In this document: piece by piece, positions 40,316 to 51,179 of the stretch
How positions within the stretch are numbered: the stretch's first letter is position 1
How the letters are laid out: every line of letters begins with the position of its first letter
Assembly: GCF_000003815.2 (NCBI RefSeq)
Contig: NC_049994.1
Coordinates: 12,413,538 to 12,477,537 of the forward strand
DNA length: 64,000 bases
From: Branchiostoma floridae
Taxonomy: Eukaryota > Chordata > Leptocardii > Amphioxiformes > Branchiostomatidae
Direction: 5' to 3'
Program-made: the position numbers and the translations under genes
The notes under the pieces: model-generated
What the model was told of the DNA's origin: nothing
The model's database searches: none
What the model saw: the letters and a program-made list of their open reading frames with translations, nothing else

Positions 40316-42314
40316 ATGATGACCCCCATCCTAGCACTCCTGGCTTTCACAGCCATCGCTGATGCACAGTTTATCACCTGGTTTGGAGACTCCTGTCCCA
40401 GAGTCCCAACCAAGGAGAACTTCGACATAGTCCCGGTAAGTCTACAAACTTTTCTTACGATTACCAGGTTTAGACGTGTCGTGTGAATGATTTAGGGCGT
40501 GATCACATATGTCGTGCGATCGTCGTACAATTTTTATGCCATGGGATTTTCAAGCAGGCTATGTCAAAATCAACCACCGACATGGATCCAAAACAGCATT
40601 CTGTGTATCAAGACAGTTGAACTATGTAGGAGACGTACATCCTCCAAAATGTCAGAAGTTAGCGATCGTACGACGATCTCACGACATACGTGATGTGACC
40701 ACGCCCTTAGATGACCTGTCTACATTTAGAATTTAGGAATACGTTGAGACATGAAGAAAGCAAGTCTACAGTATTTTCAATTACAAATATATTTTACAAA
40801 CTTCATGTTGAATCTGTTTCAGACTATTTAGAATATTCTCCATTTTCTTCCAGTACATGGGGCGGTGGTATGAACTCTCCAAATACCCCAACAGCTTCCA
40901 GAACGGGGAATGCGGCACGGCTATCTACAGGCTGGAGGCGGACAATACTGTTACTGTCAACAACACACAGATAAAGTAAGATTTGTACCTGTATCTGTAT
41001 CTGTATCTATATAGCCGGTATAACCGCCGCTCGGCGTAACGCACCAGCTTAAGATGGAGCAAGTCTAGCGTTATTCTATCGCTACTTCCATGGCAAATGC
41101 TCAGCAGAACTTCACTCTCTCGTGCCTCCACAATTAGCTTTCCGTGCAAGAACTTGTTTTGCCACTTCCACGGAAGCAAATCATCCTTTTTGTCTCCATG
41201 ATCTACCTCTTAGGAGGAAGTTCCACGCTTACAGCTTCTAAAACTTTTCTGGGGCATACAAACATCTTTCTTTGGAATCCAGTATTGTAACCCAAAACAT
41301 GAGTGGCTCCATAAGACTTCTTTTGCGGTGAACTTCAAGTAAATGAAATAGATTTTGAAAAAAGATTGGGTCAATGCTTTGGTCTCGTCTTTACTACAGT
41401 TGGTTACCAGCTGTTGTTGAAATAGATGTTCCTTTAGTTACATGTATGTATTAACGTTCTAATGTCATTACTTTCAGGGACGATGGGAGTAGCGATACCG
41501 TCATTGGTCAAGCCCGTGACGATCCCGACTCCGACATTCCCGGGCGTCTGCAAGTCAGGTTCTCTTCATGTAAGTCACATTACAGTTGATAGCGCAAAGA
41601 AGTGCACAGACCAGCGTTGGTCTTCTTCATCATTGTTTGAATGTAAATCTGAATTGATCAGCCGGTATAACCGCCATTAGTCATAACATGCATTGTCATG
41701 TCAAGGTTCCTAACTACATTACGACAACCCCAATGTCCATATACTCGAAAAATGGACAAAAGGTTTCTTCAACACAACATCCAGCGGACGGTCACCAGCA
41801 TCGACATGTCGGCTGGGTCGCTAACTATCGTTGCTAGGAATCTAACCTTGGTGGTATAGCTTTCAGTTCGATTCCAAGGTAGCTACCGGACCAACAGGCT
41901 ATATAAGTAGCGGAGGTGGACAAAGGTTAACAAAGCTGGACTCCAGGCTATACGTTTTTTTGTGTTGACTAAAACTTTTTACCGAACTTGAATAAAGAAC
42001 GGTAGAACTGCCATAAAGTATTTAGAATATCATTCATGAAACATTCCCTCGTTGATACAAGTTCCTCTTTTCCTTCATCAGTCCAACCGTGGGGAAGTTA
42101 CTGGGTGGTGGACACAGACTACGACAACTACAGCATCGTGTACTCCTGCAACTATTTCCTCGTCAACAGAGTGGAGTTCCTCTGGATCCTCGCACGTGAC
42201 CGTGCGCTGCCCGCTGGCACTTTGAGCAGCATTCTCCAAAAGATAGAAAGTTACGGTATCGACTCGACCAAGTTGGTCGATACAGTACAAGATCCAGCGA
42301 TATGTGTTAAGTAA
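40316..42314 (+). CDS. Apolipoprotein D-like lipocalin, secreted, complete
   Basis: Lipocalins are small secreted beta-barrel carriers of hydrophobic ligands such as lipids, pigments and odorants. The coding exons 40316-40435, 40854-40975, 41478-41569 and 42082-42314 join in frame to give 188 residues, the usual size. A signal peptide (MMTPILALLAFTAIADA) precedes the mature start. The three structurally conserved regions are visible: GRWYELSKYP with the G-x-W motif, TDYDNYSIVYSC, and the arginine motif LARDR. Pairs of cysteines fit the two apoD-type disulphides. ENFDIVPYMGRWYE is close to vertebrate apolipoprotein D. Two in-frame ATGs are adjacent; the first is used here. The end of the last exon is partly duplicated downstream (42340-42600). 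The family is certain; the ligand is unknown. Confidence 0.93.
40495..40706. mobile_element. Harbinger-type MITE in lipocalin intron 1
   Basis: Inverted termini GGGCGTGATCACATATGTCG... and its near complement ending CACGCCC bound a 212-bp element. TTA is repeated at 40492-40494 and 40707-40709. A TTA target and GGG-starting termini are typical of PIF/Harbinger elements. The short frames inside are not genes. Confidence 0.8.
40983..41060. repeat. GTATCT microsatellite and linked dispersed repeat
   Basis: A short (CTGTAT)n tract leads into GCCGGTATAACCGCCGCTCG and GGCGTAACGCACCAGCTT. The inverse arrangement recurs at 43998-44076, and a fragment (AGCCGGTATAACCGCC) at 41660. This is a dispersed element that carries its own hexamer repeat. 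Confidence 0.65.
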
Positions 42315-42339
42315 TTAATCCAACCATTACATCTTATAT

Positions 42340-42600
42340 GCTGGTATTGTAAGCAGCAGTCTCTAAAAGTTAGAAAGTTACAGTATCGACACGACCAAGT
42401 TGGTCCATGCAGTACAAGATGTAGCGATTTGCGTAAAGTAATTAAATCAACCATTACATCTTTAAATATATAATGGTATTGTAAGTAGCATTCTAAGAAA
42501 GTTACAGTATCGACACGACCAAGTTGGTCGATACAGTACAGGTACTACATCATCTTGCGATATGTGATAAGTAATTAAATCAACCATTACATCTAGTATA
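42340..42600. repeat. Tandem copies of the lipocalin last-exon end
   Basis: The end of the coding exon and start of its 3' UTR (about 42225-42340) is repeated twice downstream, at about 42343-42465 and 42475-42600. The copies share GAAAGTTACAGTATCGACAC, GACCAAGTTGGTC, AGTAATTAAATCAACCATTA and ACATCT. The coding part is degraded, so these are partial duplications rather than extra exons. Confidence 0.8.
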
Positions 42601-43102
42601 CTGGTATTGTAAAATTGCAGAATGATTGTAAGACTTAACAAAAAGTCGATATTTCTATGATGTTTTCTTAAATTGAGCTACACTGGAAGACAAATAAAGC
42701 GTATCTCAACTAAAATATTTGCCTCTTTGTTCTTGACTGTAAAAAATGTTGTAAAAGTTACTCGACTAAGTTTTAAGTTAACGTTTAGTAGAAAAATGTA
42801 CCACGCTTGCATACCGATGAATACGGAATTAAGTGTACTACACAGTACAGGCAAAAAGAAAAAAAAATGTTGATTGGCGATGTCTCAAATATTTACGGCC
42901 AAAACTTTTCCTTTCAGGTATGATTTTAGAATAGCAGATATCAAATCATGGAAGTGGTCGTGCCACGCCTCAACGTGTCACTGTGTTCGAAACCTAAATT
43001 GTTGTCAGAAATGAGAGAGTAGTAACTGTTTGTGTAAAAGAATTCTCCTATATTCTACCAACCAGATTAATCAGATTCGACGTTTAATTCGATTACTTTT
43101 CT

Positions 43103-43225
43103 GAGTGTGAAATGACGTAGAACGCTAAGAGTGCCAAAACCAGCACACCAATCCCGAGAAGCCTCGGTCCGGGCCCTCTCGCGGCCACGCTGGTGTCCCC
43201 ATCGATGATCGCGATATCGATGATC
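43103..43225 (-). pseudogene. Duplicated tail segment of the cyclase-like gene
   Basis: Reading the minus strand gives IIDGDTSVAARGPGPRLL, then a hydrophobic run VLVLALLAFYVI followed by SHSEK and stop. This parallels the last 35 residues of the intact gene at 43602-43700. No acceptor or upstream part of the exon is present, so it is a partial duplication. A MITE (43340-43575) sits between the two copies. Confidence 0.6.
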
Positions 43226-43339
43226 ATATATGACTTGTTCAACGGTTGTTCCAATACTTGACAATCGATTCAATCGTTTTATCTTGTTAACATTTACGTC
43301 CTTCATTTCGTTTTGTTATCCTAACAGTTATGTAACTTC

Positions 43340-43575
43340 CTATAAGCCTTCTCACATTAGTCAGGACGCATGTGCGGCGACAGCTAGGAATTCTAGGTAA
43401 TATGTCAAAGGGTAAGGAATAAAAAGTAAACAAAACCCGTCTGGACGTTGTTATGCAAATCGAAACAATGGTAAAGACAAGGACTGTTTACTTTTTGTGG
43501 GCCTTACACTTTGACATATTACCTAGAATTCCTGTCGCCGCATATGCGTCCTGACTAATGTGAGAAGGCTTATAG
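43340..43575. mobile_element. Foldback MITE, 236 bp, about 90-bp termini
   Basis: CTATAAGCCTTCTCACATTA at the left and its complement at the right form long inverted arms, continuing through GTCAGGACGCA, GGAATTCTAGGTAATATGTC and TTTACTTTTTGT-type segments. It is flanked by TA. It lies just beyond the 3' end of the cyclase-like gene. Confidence 0.8.
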
Positions 43576-43601
43576 TACAGTCGTACACTTGCCGTCTTAT
43601 C

Positions 43602-46600
43602 TTAAATGACGTATAATGCTAAGATTGACAAAGCCAGCACAACAAGCCTCGGTCCAGGCCCTCTGGCTGCTGCGCTGGTGCCCCCATCTATGACGGCGAT
43701 GATCCTGGCCGGGGCGCCGCTCCCGCCGCCGATCTTGATGGGCAGGGCGAAGATGGTGGAGCCGGTGGCGGGCAGCTGGTCCAGGTTCGCCACGTTCTCC
43801 AGGAAGGGGATGTTCAAGTCCAGCAGGGTCGTGTGGCTACCTTTGGCCTGGAGAAAATCGAGGTAGACCATGACATTTCTACGGATGAAGGTTAGATATC
43901 CAGTCAATAAGATACGCCAAAAAGCAGTTACACAAGCAACATGGTCGTTCAGGTCGTTCAGTGTAATATGACCAGCTGCTGCCGTGCCACATGCCTGCGA
44001 AGCTGGTGTGTTACGCCGAACGGGGCGGTTATACTGGCTACATAGATACAGATACAGATACAGATACGACTGGAGATGATTTTGGAAATAGTCAGGCGCT
44101 TCAGACAGCCATTCGGTGTCTTTCGTCAGTGAGTACAGTGACACTGGAGAAATTTTGTTGGAGAGAGTTTTCAATATCCTAGCTGTGAATTGATATGCAA
44201 AAGGATCTAAAGAAATCATAAAAAATGTCTTCCTTCCCTCTTTTGCATATTAATTCATGGTTAGGATAAGCCTGTTCTCCAACTAGATCTATTTTGCTAT
44301 CAATCCACCGGTGTAGGATATAAAAACTATCACCAACAAGATTTCTTCATTGTCATTGACCAAAGACACAGGATGATTGTCTGAAACGTCTGACCGTTTC
44401 CTAAATCCAAGGAGCTTTTATCAGATCATATCCGGTTGCTTGAGCCGCTTTTTGACGTATCTTATTACCTGGATGTCTAACCTTCATCGACGAGTTAGAC
44501 AATTAGTTTATGCGCATATGCCTAGAAGCGCATAGCGTTGCTAGCAATATAAGATGAGAAGAAAAGGTTTATCCCTCAATGTCGCACTGGGGATATTTGT
44601 TGGAAACCTTGATATATTGTTTGCAAAGAAGCCTGAACGTGAGATTGAATGTGTCCTTCTAGGTATTTAAACGGCCGTCTGTGCAGTTTAAGTCGCTCAT
44701 ATGTGGTCCTTGCTCCTATGACCGGTCGACCGTTAGCTGACAGGCAGCCGTATCTGCCAATCCAGTTTTAAGGAGAACCAATCTTCATGAAGTGTAGTTA
44801 TCTAGTTGTTTGTTCTTTTGGGCAAGCTTTCAACGTTACACCTTAAGGTGGTATCTCACTGCACATCTCATTGCGTCAAGCTTGTGGCTGCGGGGTTCGT
44901 TCACTGCGTCATTATTTTGTTGTTTTCTCCGATTTTTTTGTTGTAATTTAGATATTGCGTAATACATAAAAGTATGGCTTAGAAGACGACAAAATACACA
45001 AAAAAGTAAGACAATTCGTTATCTCTGAAATTCTTTCGAACCCCGCAGTGACGCAAGCGTGACGCAAGTACAGTGAGATGCCACCTTTACCTCTGTTTTT
45101 GCGGCGTCCACGGAGCAGGTGTCTATCCCCACGGCGTGCATGGCGCGGTTGTCGGCCAGCCAGCGCGCGGCGGCCGGGTCCAGACCGGGGAAGCTCAGAC
45201 CGGACTCGTTTGTGGAGCCCATGAAGGCCAGCTGACCGGCGTCCCAGTAACGCTTTGCCCATCCTGTGTGGACTGGAAATAAACACACAGTACTGATGAA
45301 GAATCGTACACTATAGGGGGTACCTCACTGCACTTCGGGCACCGGTGCGGCACTGCGGGGTTCGTTCACTGAAAAGAACCCGCCACACTCATCAAAAAGA
45401 TTAGGGGTCCATCCCGGTGTGAGTGGATCAAAACTTACAGTCTTGTGCACGTCTTACGTACCGTGCTTGGAGACCTCAGCCTAACGAGACTTTAAGCGCG
45501 TATAATAACGAAGAAGAAGAGTGAACTGACTCATGAGAATACAGCCGTCCGGGATCCTCCCGTGCTGCTCCTCCCAGTCCTGGAAGTCCTGCTGTGACAC
45601 CAGGTAGTCTGACGTCACGTTCTTCTCCCACAGGTCCACCACAACACCCGGGCCCGTCAGGCGGGACAGCTGGATCTGGTCGGCTGGAACAAGAAAGTTA
45701 GGGCAGGTTTGATTCCGCTATACGCACAATTCATCCATTACGTTTTTCGGTAAATTCCCGGGAGCTACATTACGCATTACGTAGAATTAAAAGAGTCAAT
45801 TACGCTCTACGCAAAATGCACTGATTACGCTCTACGTTCAATTAAGCGACCCGTCTACGCTCTACGTAAAATTAAAACGCCCGATTACGCTCTACGCCAA
45901 AGGACATTAGGGCCCCCATGTATGTTTCTTAAACTAGTTTAACTGTCATATCCAACACATAAATTGAACTCGCCCAAATATTCGACTGAACAGCACCAGT
46001 CTTTGTCAAGGAATGAAAAATCCACTGCTGCCGTGACGTTACTGTTATGCAGATAGAACACGTGACTCAGTGAGCAGTGTATCATAAGTTGCGGGAAGTC
46101 TAACTCACGTGTTCTATCTGCATAACGTGACGTCACGGCAGGACATACAAGATCCAGAACTACGCACAAATCTTTTGGAAAGTTTGTTTTAAGTTTGTAC
46201 AAGACACAGGCAGACACACTGGGAAAGAAAGAGAAAACACGGGGAGGGGAGAGATCGAGACGACTGAAGGGAGAGGCGATGTTTGGGACCCACCTTTCCA
46301 CCTGCCCTGTGCCATGTGCGCAGGCGCGTCCACATGGGTCCCGCTGTGCTCAGATGACTGGAAGTCGTTATTCTCCAGATAGAAGCCGCCCGGGGTCTGA
46401 CCTCTGGAATTAGCGAATTAATGAATTAATGAATGGGTGGATGAAAGAACTAACGAATGGATGGATGAATGAATTAACTAGAGTTCGGCGACCTCATACC
46501 TCCATGAAAATTTAAAGCCTTTGTAAATTTCATGCAATTGACTAACACATTAACATAATTTATGCATGGCGTTGTTCAGCATTGGCTAACGTACACATGT

Positions 46601-48936
46601 CACAATTATAAAATTCCCATTGTTAATCATAAAGCAGTTTTGCAATTTTTACATAAATTATGCAAATAAGTTGCCATTACCATATTTGGTATCTGCTTAT
46701 ATTCCACCTATCATAATTAACATCTGTTACATGTATTAAAGTCCAGTTATTGAAAACAACGGAATTATACAATTTCCTCATTAATTATGCAAATCAACTC
46801 CTCATTTGCATAACATGTATATCATTATGAACATCTTTGCCTAAGGTACCCGCATGCCTAATATGATGCCAATCCGTCAATCCTTTCTGCATTTATCCTC
46901 TTTGGAATGTCTTGACAAAAATGCCCCTGCAGTTCCCAAATTAAATGTTAGGGGGCTGAAATTTGCCCCACTTTGTCATGACACTGAAAGCTATCTACCA
47001 CCCAAATGTCAAGACCATATAACATCTGGGACAAGAGTTACATAGAAAAAACTGCTATGATAGAATATTCTCATTAATTATGCAACTGTACTCCTATTAT
47101 GCATAATTGGTATTTCACTTTGTACAACATTGTCTAAGGTACCTACATACCAAAAATCATGAAAATCCGTTGTTCCCTTTTTGAGTTATCGTCTTCAGAA
47201 GTTTTTGACAAAAATGCCCCTGCTATCCCCAAACTAGCCGCTAGGGAACCCAAACTTTTTTCACTTATTCCTGAGCACAAGAGCTATTTAATACTCTAAA
47301 ATCTTGACCATAGCTTGTTCAGAACATGAGATAGCAAAACCGGAAGTTGCGCTGCAGTACCAAGGGAAGCCGCTAGGGGGCCCAAAATCTAATCACTTCC
47401 AGCTTTCATCACACCCCAGCAACACACGAAGTATGAAACTAATCCATCCAGCCGTTCCCGAGTTATCTTGTTGACAGACACACACACACACAAACGCTGA
47501 TGAAAATATAACCTCCATGACATTTCATGGAGGTAATGAATGAATAGATGGATGTTATCCCAAAACTAGCCGCTGGGGGCCCCAAAACTTACGTTACTTC
47601 TTCCCGATCACAAGAGCTGTCTAACACCCAAAGATAGTTACCGTAGTTTGTTCAGAACACGAGATAGCAAACGCGAACGTCACGCTGCAGTACCAAGGAA
47701 ACCCACTATGCGGCCCAAAATCTAATCATTTCCAGCTTTCGTCACACCCCACCTACACACTATGTATGACCATGTATCATGTATGAAACCAATCCAGCAG
47801 CCGTTCTTGAGTTATCTTGTTGACACACACACAGACACACACACAAACGCTTGTAAAAAATATACCCTCCATGACTTTTTCATGGAGGTATTAAATGAAC
47901 AACTTGCAGCACGCACCTGAATCCTCTGTTCCACTGATAGTGCACCTCCCCTGGCCAGTACACCAGACCGTTCAGCAAGGTGTGGGTCAAGTCCACAATC
48001 CGGGGGTTTCCTGGAAGGACTCCTAGCGAGTAGTGCATGCAACTGCAGATAACCTACAGGCAACAACAATAAGTACATAGCCAGCAATAGCTTCTGTCTA
48101 TAGTCCAAGTAGTGTCTAGGTGTTGACTATAGAGATGCATTTACTTAGGTCACTCAGGTCTTATAGCGTCAGCGTTCCGTTTGCGGAATGAGATTTTGAA
48201 AGTGACAGTGCCTCCGTTGATCCTGACTGAAAAATTTAGTACCTTGTTGGATATATGTGACATAATGTAAGTGAAGTCGAGAATTCGAAATAGGCTTGAC
48301 AAAACAAACAAGCTAGTTGTTATCATGATAATAGAAGAACATGGCGCGCAACAAATCAGATTATATTTAGCTTAATGTCAAGGCAAATCCGTTTGGCAGT
48401 GCTTTCTGTGATGACCATGACTTGCAGGTTTTAACTCCATAGCGTTTTGAACAGGGCAGGTCATTGGCACAGTATTACTCTCTAAGAGTCGATATCATCA
48501 GGTTTTCTCAAGATTCCCTAGAAACACGTTAAGAAATCAGACAGATTTCACGCCACATGAGTTCCCAATGAATGTTGATGGAGTATCGGGGATAACATGA
48601 ACACGATCGCGAGCGCCCAGGAAAAACTTGAAAGTGGCAATGAATCTACAGGTCCAGAGTTCAATACTTTCCGTTCCCCGACGTTGTGCCCCTAGGAAAG
48701 ACACTTTACACGACTTTCCTCACTTCAGTCAGGTGTAAAAAATTACTTCGGTCGGGGAGGTAAAAGAAAAGACTACCTTTACCTTCTGGGTGTGCTGTGT
48801 ACATGTATGTCAATATAAGTTACTACCTTTAGTGCAGTGTCACATGAAATTGTCCTCCACTGTCCAAAAGCAAATACTGTAGAAAAAAGTGGCAATGCCG
48901 ACCTACCAATGCTGTCAGTGCGTAGCATCCCTTCAT
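43602..48936 (-). CDS. Secreted cyclase/kynurenine-formamidase-like metal hydrolase, GPI-type tail
   Basis: The protein belongs to the cyclase family (PF04199; bacterial-type kynurenine formamidase and isatin hydrolase), which hydrolyses amide or cyclic amide bonds using a divalent metal. The exons, in coding order on the minus strand, are 48936-48907, 48053-47917, 46403-46294, 45683-45531, 45272-45091 and 43847-43602, giving 285 residues. The N-terminus MKGCYALTALVICSC is a signal peptide split by intron 1. The family signatures are RIVDLTHTL, the metal motif SGTHVDAPAH, HTGWAKRYW, and GIDTCSVD. The C-terminus has a small-residue stretch (GGTSAAARGP) followed by a hydrophobic tail LVVLALSILALYVI and stop, as in GPI-anchored proteins. 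The actual substrate is not evident; secretion argues against cytosolic kynurenine metabolism. The splice frames are all consistent. Confidence 0.88.
43998..44076. repeat. Second copy of the AGATAC-linked dispersed repeat
   Basis: GTGTTACGCCGAACGGGGCG and GGTTATACTGGCTA precede an (AGATAC)n tract. It is inverted relative to 40983-41060. It lies in the last intron of the cyclase-like gene. Confidence 0.65.
45730..45905. repeat. Tandem repeat of ATTACGCTCTACG units
   Basis: About six spaced units of ATTACGCTCTACG or close variants, separated by AAAATTAAA-type spacers, lie in an intron of the cyclase-like gene. No function is apparent. Confidence 0.75.
46029..46140. mobile_element. Palindromic element with TGCCGTGACGT termini
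   Basis: The left arm TGCCGTGACGT...TTATGCAGATAGAACACGTGA and the right arm, its complement ending ACGTCACGGCA, are separated by about 40 bp. It is a 112-bp MITE-like foldback carrying CACGTG-like and TGACGTCA-like sites. Confidence 0.7.
46498..47535. mobile_element. Full-length dispersed element with TACCTCCATGAAA termini, about 1.04 kb
   Basis: It starts TACCTCCATGAAAA and ends TTTCATGGAGGTA, so the ends are inverted copies. Inside are repeated AATTATGCAAAT phrases, several blocks reading GGGGCCCAAAA..., and a (CA)n tract just before a terminal hairpin. Fragments of the same family lie at 16410, 35555, 36715, 47555-47890 and 56039-56260. No transposase is visible. Confidence 0.75.
47555..47890. 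repeat. Partial copy of the TACCTCCATGAAA element
   Basis: It carries the 3' part of the 46498-47535 element (ACTAGCCGCTGGGGGCCC, TTGTTCAGAACACGAGATAG, the CA tract and the terminal hairpin ending TTTTCATGGAGGTA). It ends 27 bp before the exon at 47917. Confidence 0.75.
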
Positions 48937-49672
48937 GGTAAAACCGTTGGTTGTTGGTTGTCAGTTCTATGATATCTGGTCAGTATAACACAGCGATGCT
49001 GTTGTGGTGCGACACAAACTTATGGGAGGGGCGCGATTCAGTCAGACTTAAGGGCATGATACAGTTAATGGTTAAGCGGAGTCAATATGCCTTACGTAAC
49101 CGGTTAACCAGGCCTTGTTTGCTGACTGTCTTTACCCTGATGTTGACTTAACCTCGGTGAATGGCCCGTTTGGTACATAGATACCGCATCGATTAACTAG
49201 TATTAGGTATGTAAGACGCAACCGATAGCAATTATCATAAGAATCATTAGTTCCTTGCATACCGAGTAACGAACCGAAGTTAAAACATAATCTTGGCGAA
49301 AGTAAATGTTTGTACGGAGAATAACGAAAGAGAGGGGTCCTCTAAAGAAGCGACTAAATGACTAACGCTAGTTCACCTTTATCCGCGAGTTAGCCTATAT
49401 ACGTTCCGTTTAAAAACGGGGTATCTATGGATATCAAGTCGATAGTGGTTTCAAATCTTAATATTTTCAAACTCTTTTCCGTCAGAATCCACCGTCCGTC
49501 GATATCTCTAAATACCCTGATTTTAGATACAACGGACTCGTACGCGCTTTGTGACCGGGGCTTTAGGTATACTTAGAAGTCTTACGGATTACTTTGATCA
49601 CTGCTTAAACTAAATGATGTCGTTATTGCTGTAAATGTAATACTAGTGGTTGATGCGAAGTTTTCCTTCGCA
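48937..49672. other. Intergenic region between the cyclase-like gene and the PCBP paralogue
   Basis: No repeat or gene can be supported here. The two flanking genes point away from each other, so this 736-bp stretch should contain the 5' ends and promoters of both. An acceptor-like TTCCTTCGCAG ending at 49673 suggests that the paralogue has an upstream non-coding exon. Confidence 0.45.
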
Positions 49673-49722
49673 GAATTCCGTGATCTACTCCTTCCATCCT
49701 CCTTCATTCTGCCTCCCTCGAA

Positions 49723-51089
49723 ATGGCCAGTAGCAACGAGAAGCTAACCATACGCATCATTATTCTGTCCCAGGTACTGAACCGCCATCTATTGATTGTG
49801 TTCAGATTCACGACTATTATTAAAGGAGGAAAAAATGCTACAATACTATCTGTGCGTAATCTGTGGACTTTGATGTTTTAGAAAGCGATTCATGTATTCT
49901 CCAAGCAGAGGTTTCAATATTTTCGTCTGTATATCTGTACATTGTAGACGGAGGCAGCCGAAGAAATGGCAGCCACTACTAGCCCGCCAGCCGAAACCGC
50001 TGCTTGCAAAATACCCTCGGATGGGGTGTAACTCAGAGATTAACACTGGATCTGACCTGTGTTCGCCATGGAAACAGTCTGGCATCCAGGCTAGCACTTG
50101 GCAGTTGTACATTTACAGAAACAGTCAATAAATGTCCAGCAATAATCTCGGTATCGTATAAAGTTGCCTAAAAGTTTGAATAAATGATTATGTACGCATA
50201 CCGTCGTCATTACGTTATGATAGATTCCATACTTGGGCACACCAACTGGAGTATCCACACAGACAAAGATACTAAAATTTCACGTTCACATTTGTGTGTT
50301 TCAGGACGCTGGTGCCATCATCGGAAAGGAAGGAGTGAATATAAAAAGCTTCCGTGATACAGTAATTTTACAGTCTTCTTATTGTATCGTCTTATACATC
50401 TTGCAGGTAGGCAACGGACTGTCTCCTCTCTTCCCTCTTTCTTTCCATCTGTCATTCCCAGTTTTCTTTTTGTCTCCTCTGTAGAGCGGTGCCAACATCA
50501 ACATCACGAGTACCGCGGTAGTGGAGCGCATCCTAAATATCTCAGGCTCCACTAACAGCATCCAAACGGCAAGGAGACTGGTTGCAGAGAAGTTGGAAGA
50601 GATAAAACAACAACTATTCATTCTGTATTATATTTCAATACAATACAATCCCTACAACTGGATAAAAAGATGTAGATTTACTTCTGGACGTTTCGAGTGG
50701 CATCCATCACTCTTCTTCAGTGTCACTAGCATGAACTAGCAGAACAATACAATACAAGTGCAGCTAACTAGAAAAACTGGTTAAGCCAATAACTCATAAG
50801 AATGCAAAAGTCACTCAAATGTGAATCAGTTTGCATAGTTGGATGTCTAACCTTCATAAATGCACTCTTTATTATATTAATTTATGATAGATAGATTCCC
50901 TTTCTTTTGAGCAAGCTAAAGGATGGCTGCTTTTTAAATAAACATAACTCATGTTAATTTCAGAGAACGAAAATAGCAGCAGGAGACAGCACACATGTTG
51001 CTACAGTCACATTTCGGCTGCTTGTCCCCAGTAGTCAGTGTGGACTACTGATTGGAAAGGGAGGATCCAGAATTAAGGAGATGCGAGAG
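49723..51089 (+). CDS. Truncated PCBP paralogue: KH1 and first half of KH2
   Basis: The exons are 49723-49773 (MASSNEKLTIRIIILSQ), 50305-50361 (GKEG loop), 50485-50601 or longer, and 50964-51089 (VTFRLLVPSSQCGLLIGKGG, then SRIKEMRE). Exon 2 (57 nt) and the exon 3 core (117 nt) have exactly the lengths of their PCBP counterparts, so this is an old duplicate of the same gene with much shorter introns. After exon 3 the expected donor GT is AT (50602-50603). A weak donor GTATTA at 50625 with an acceptor two bases later (exon from 50966) would keep frame. Exon 4 ends at an intact GTAAGT, but no second half of KH2, linker or KH3 can be found before PECR. It is either a decayed gene or a short KH protein. 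Confidence 0.75.
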
Positions 51090-51179
51090 GTAAGTGGACT
51101 ATTCCCATACATTTAGTTACCTATCATTACCTCCGTTAAAACTGGAGGTATTGTTTGGGGTTTGTCTGTGTGAGTGGAG

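Noticed and set aside
41895-41910. TATA-like TATATAAG in lipocalin intron 3
   Set aside because: It has no coding exon with a start codon directly downstream; the TATA box at 39903 fits the gene better.
47812-48108. Minus-strand frame starting MDYRQKLLLAMYLLLLPVG as a signal peptide for the cyclase-like gene
   Set aside because: It is in a different frame from the conserved RIVDLTHTL segment. The exon at 48936-48907 gives an in-frame signal peptide through good splice sites.
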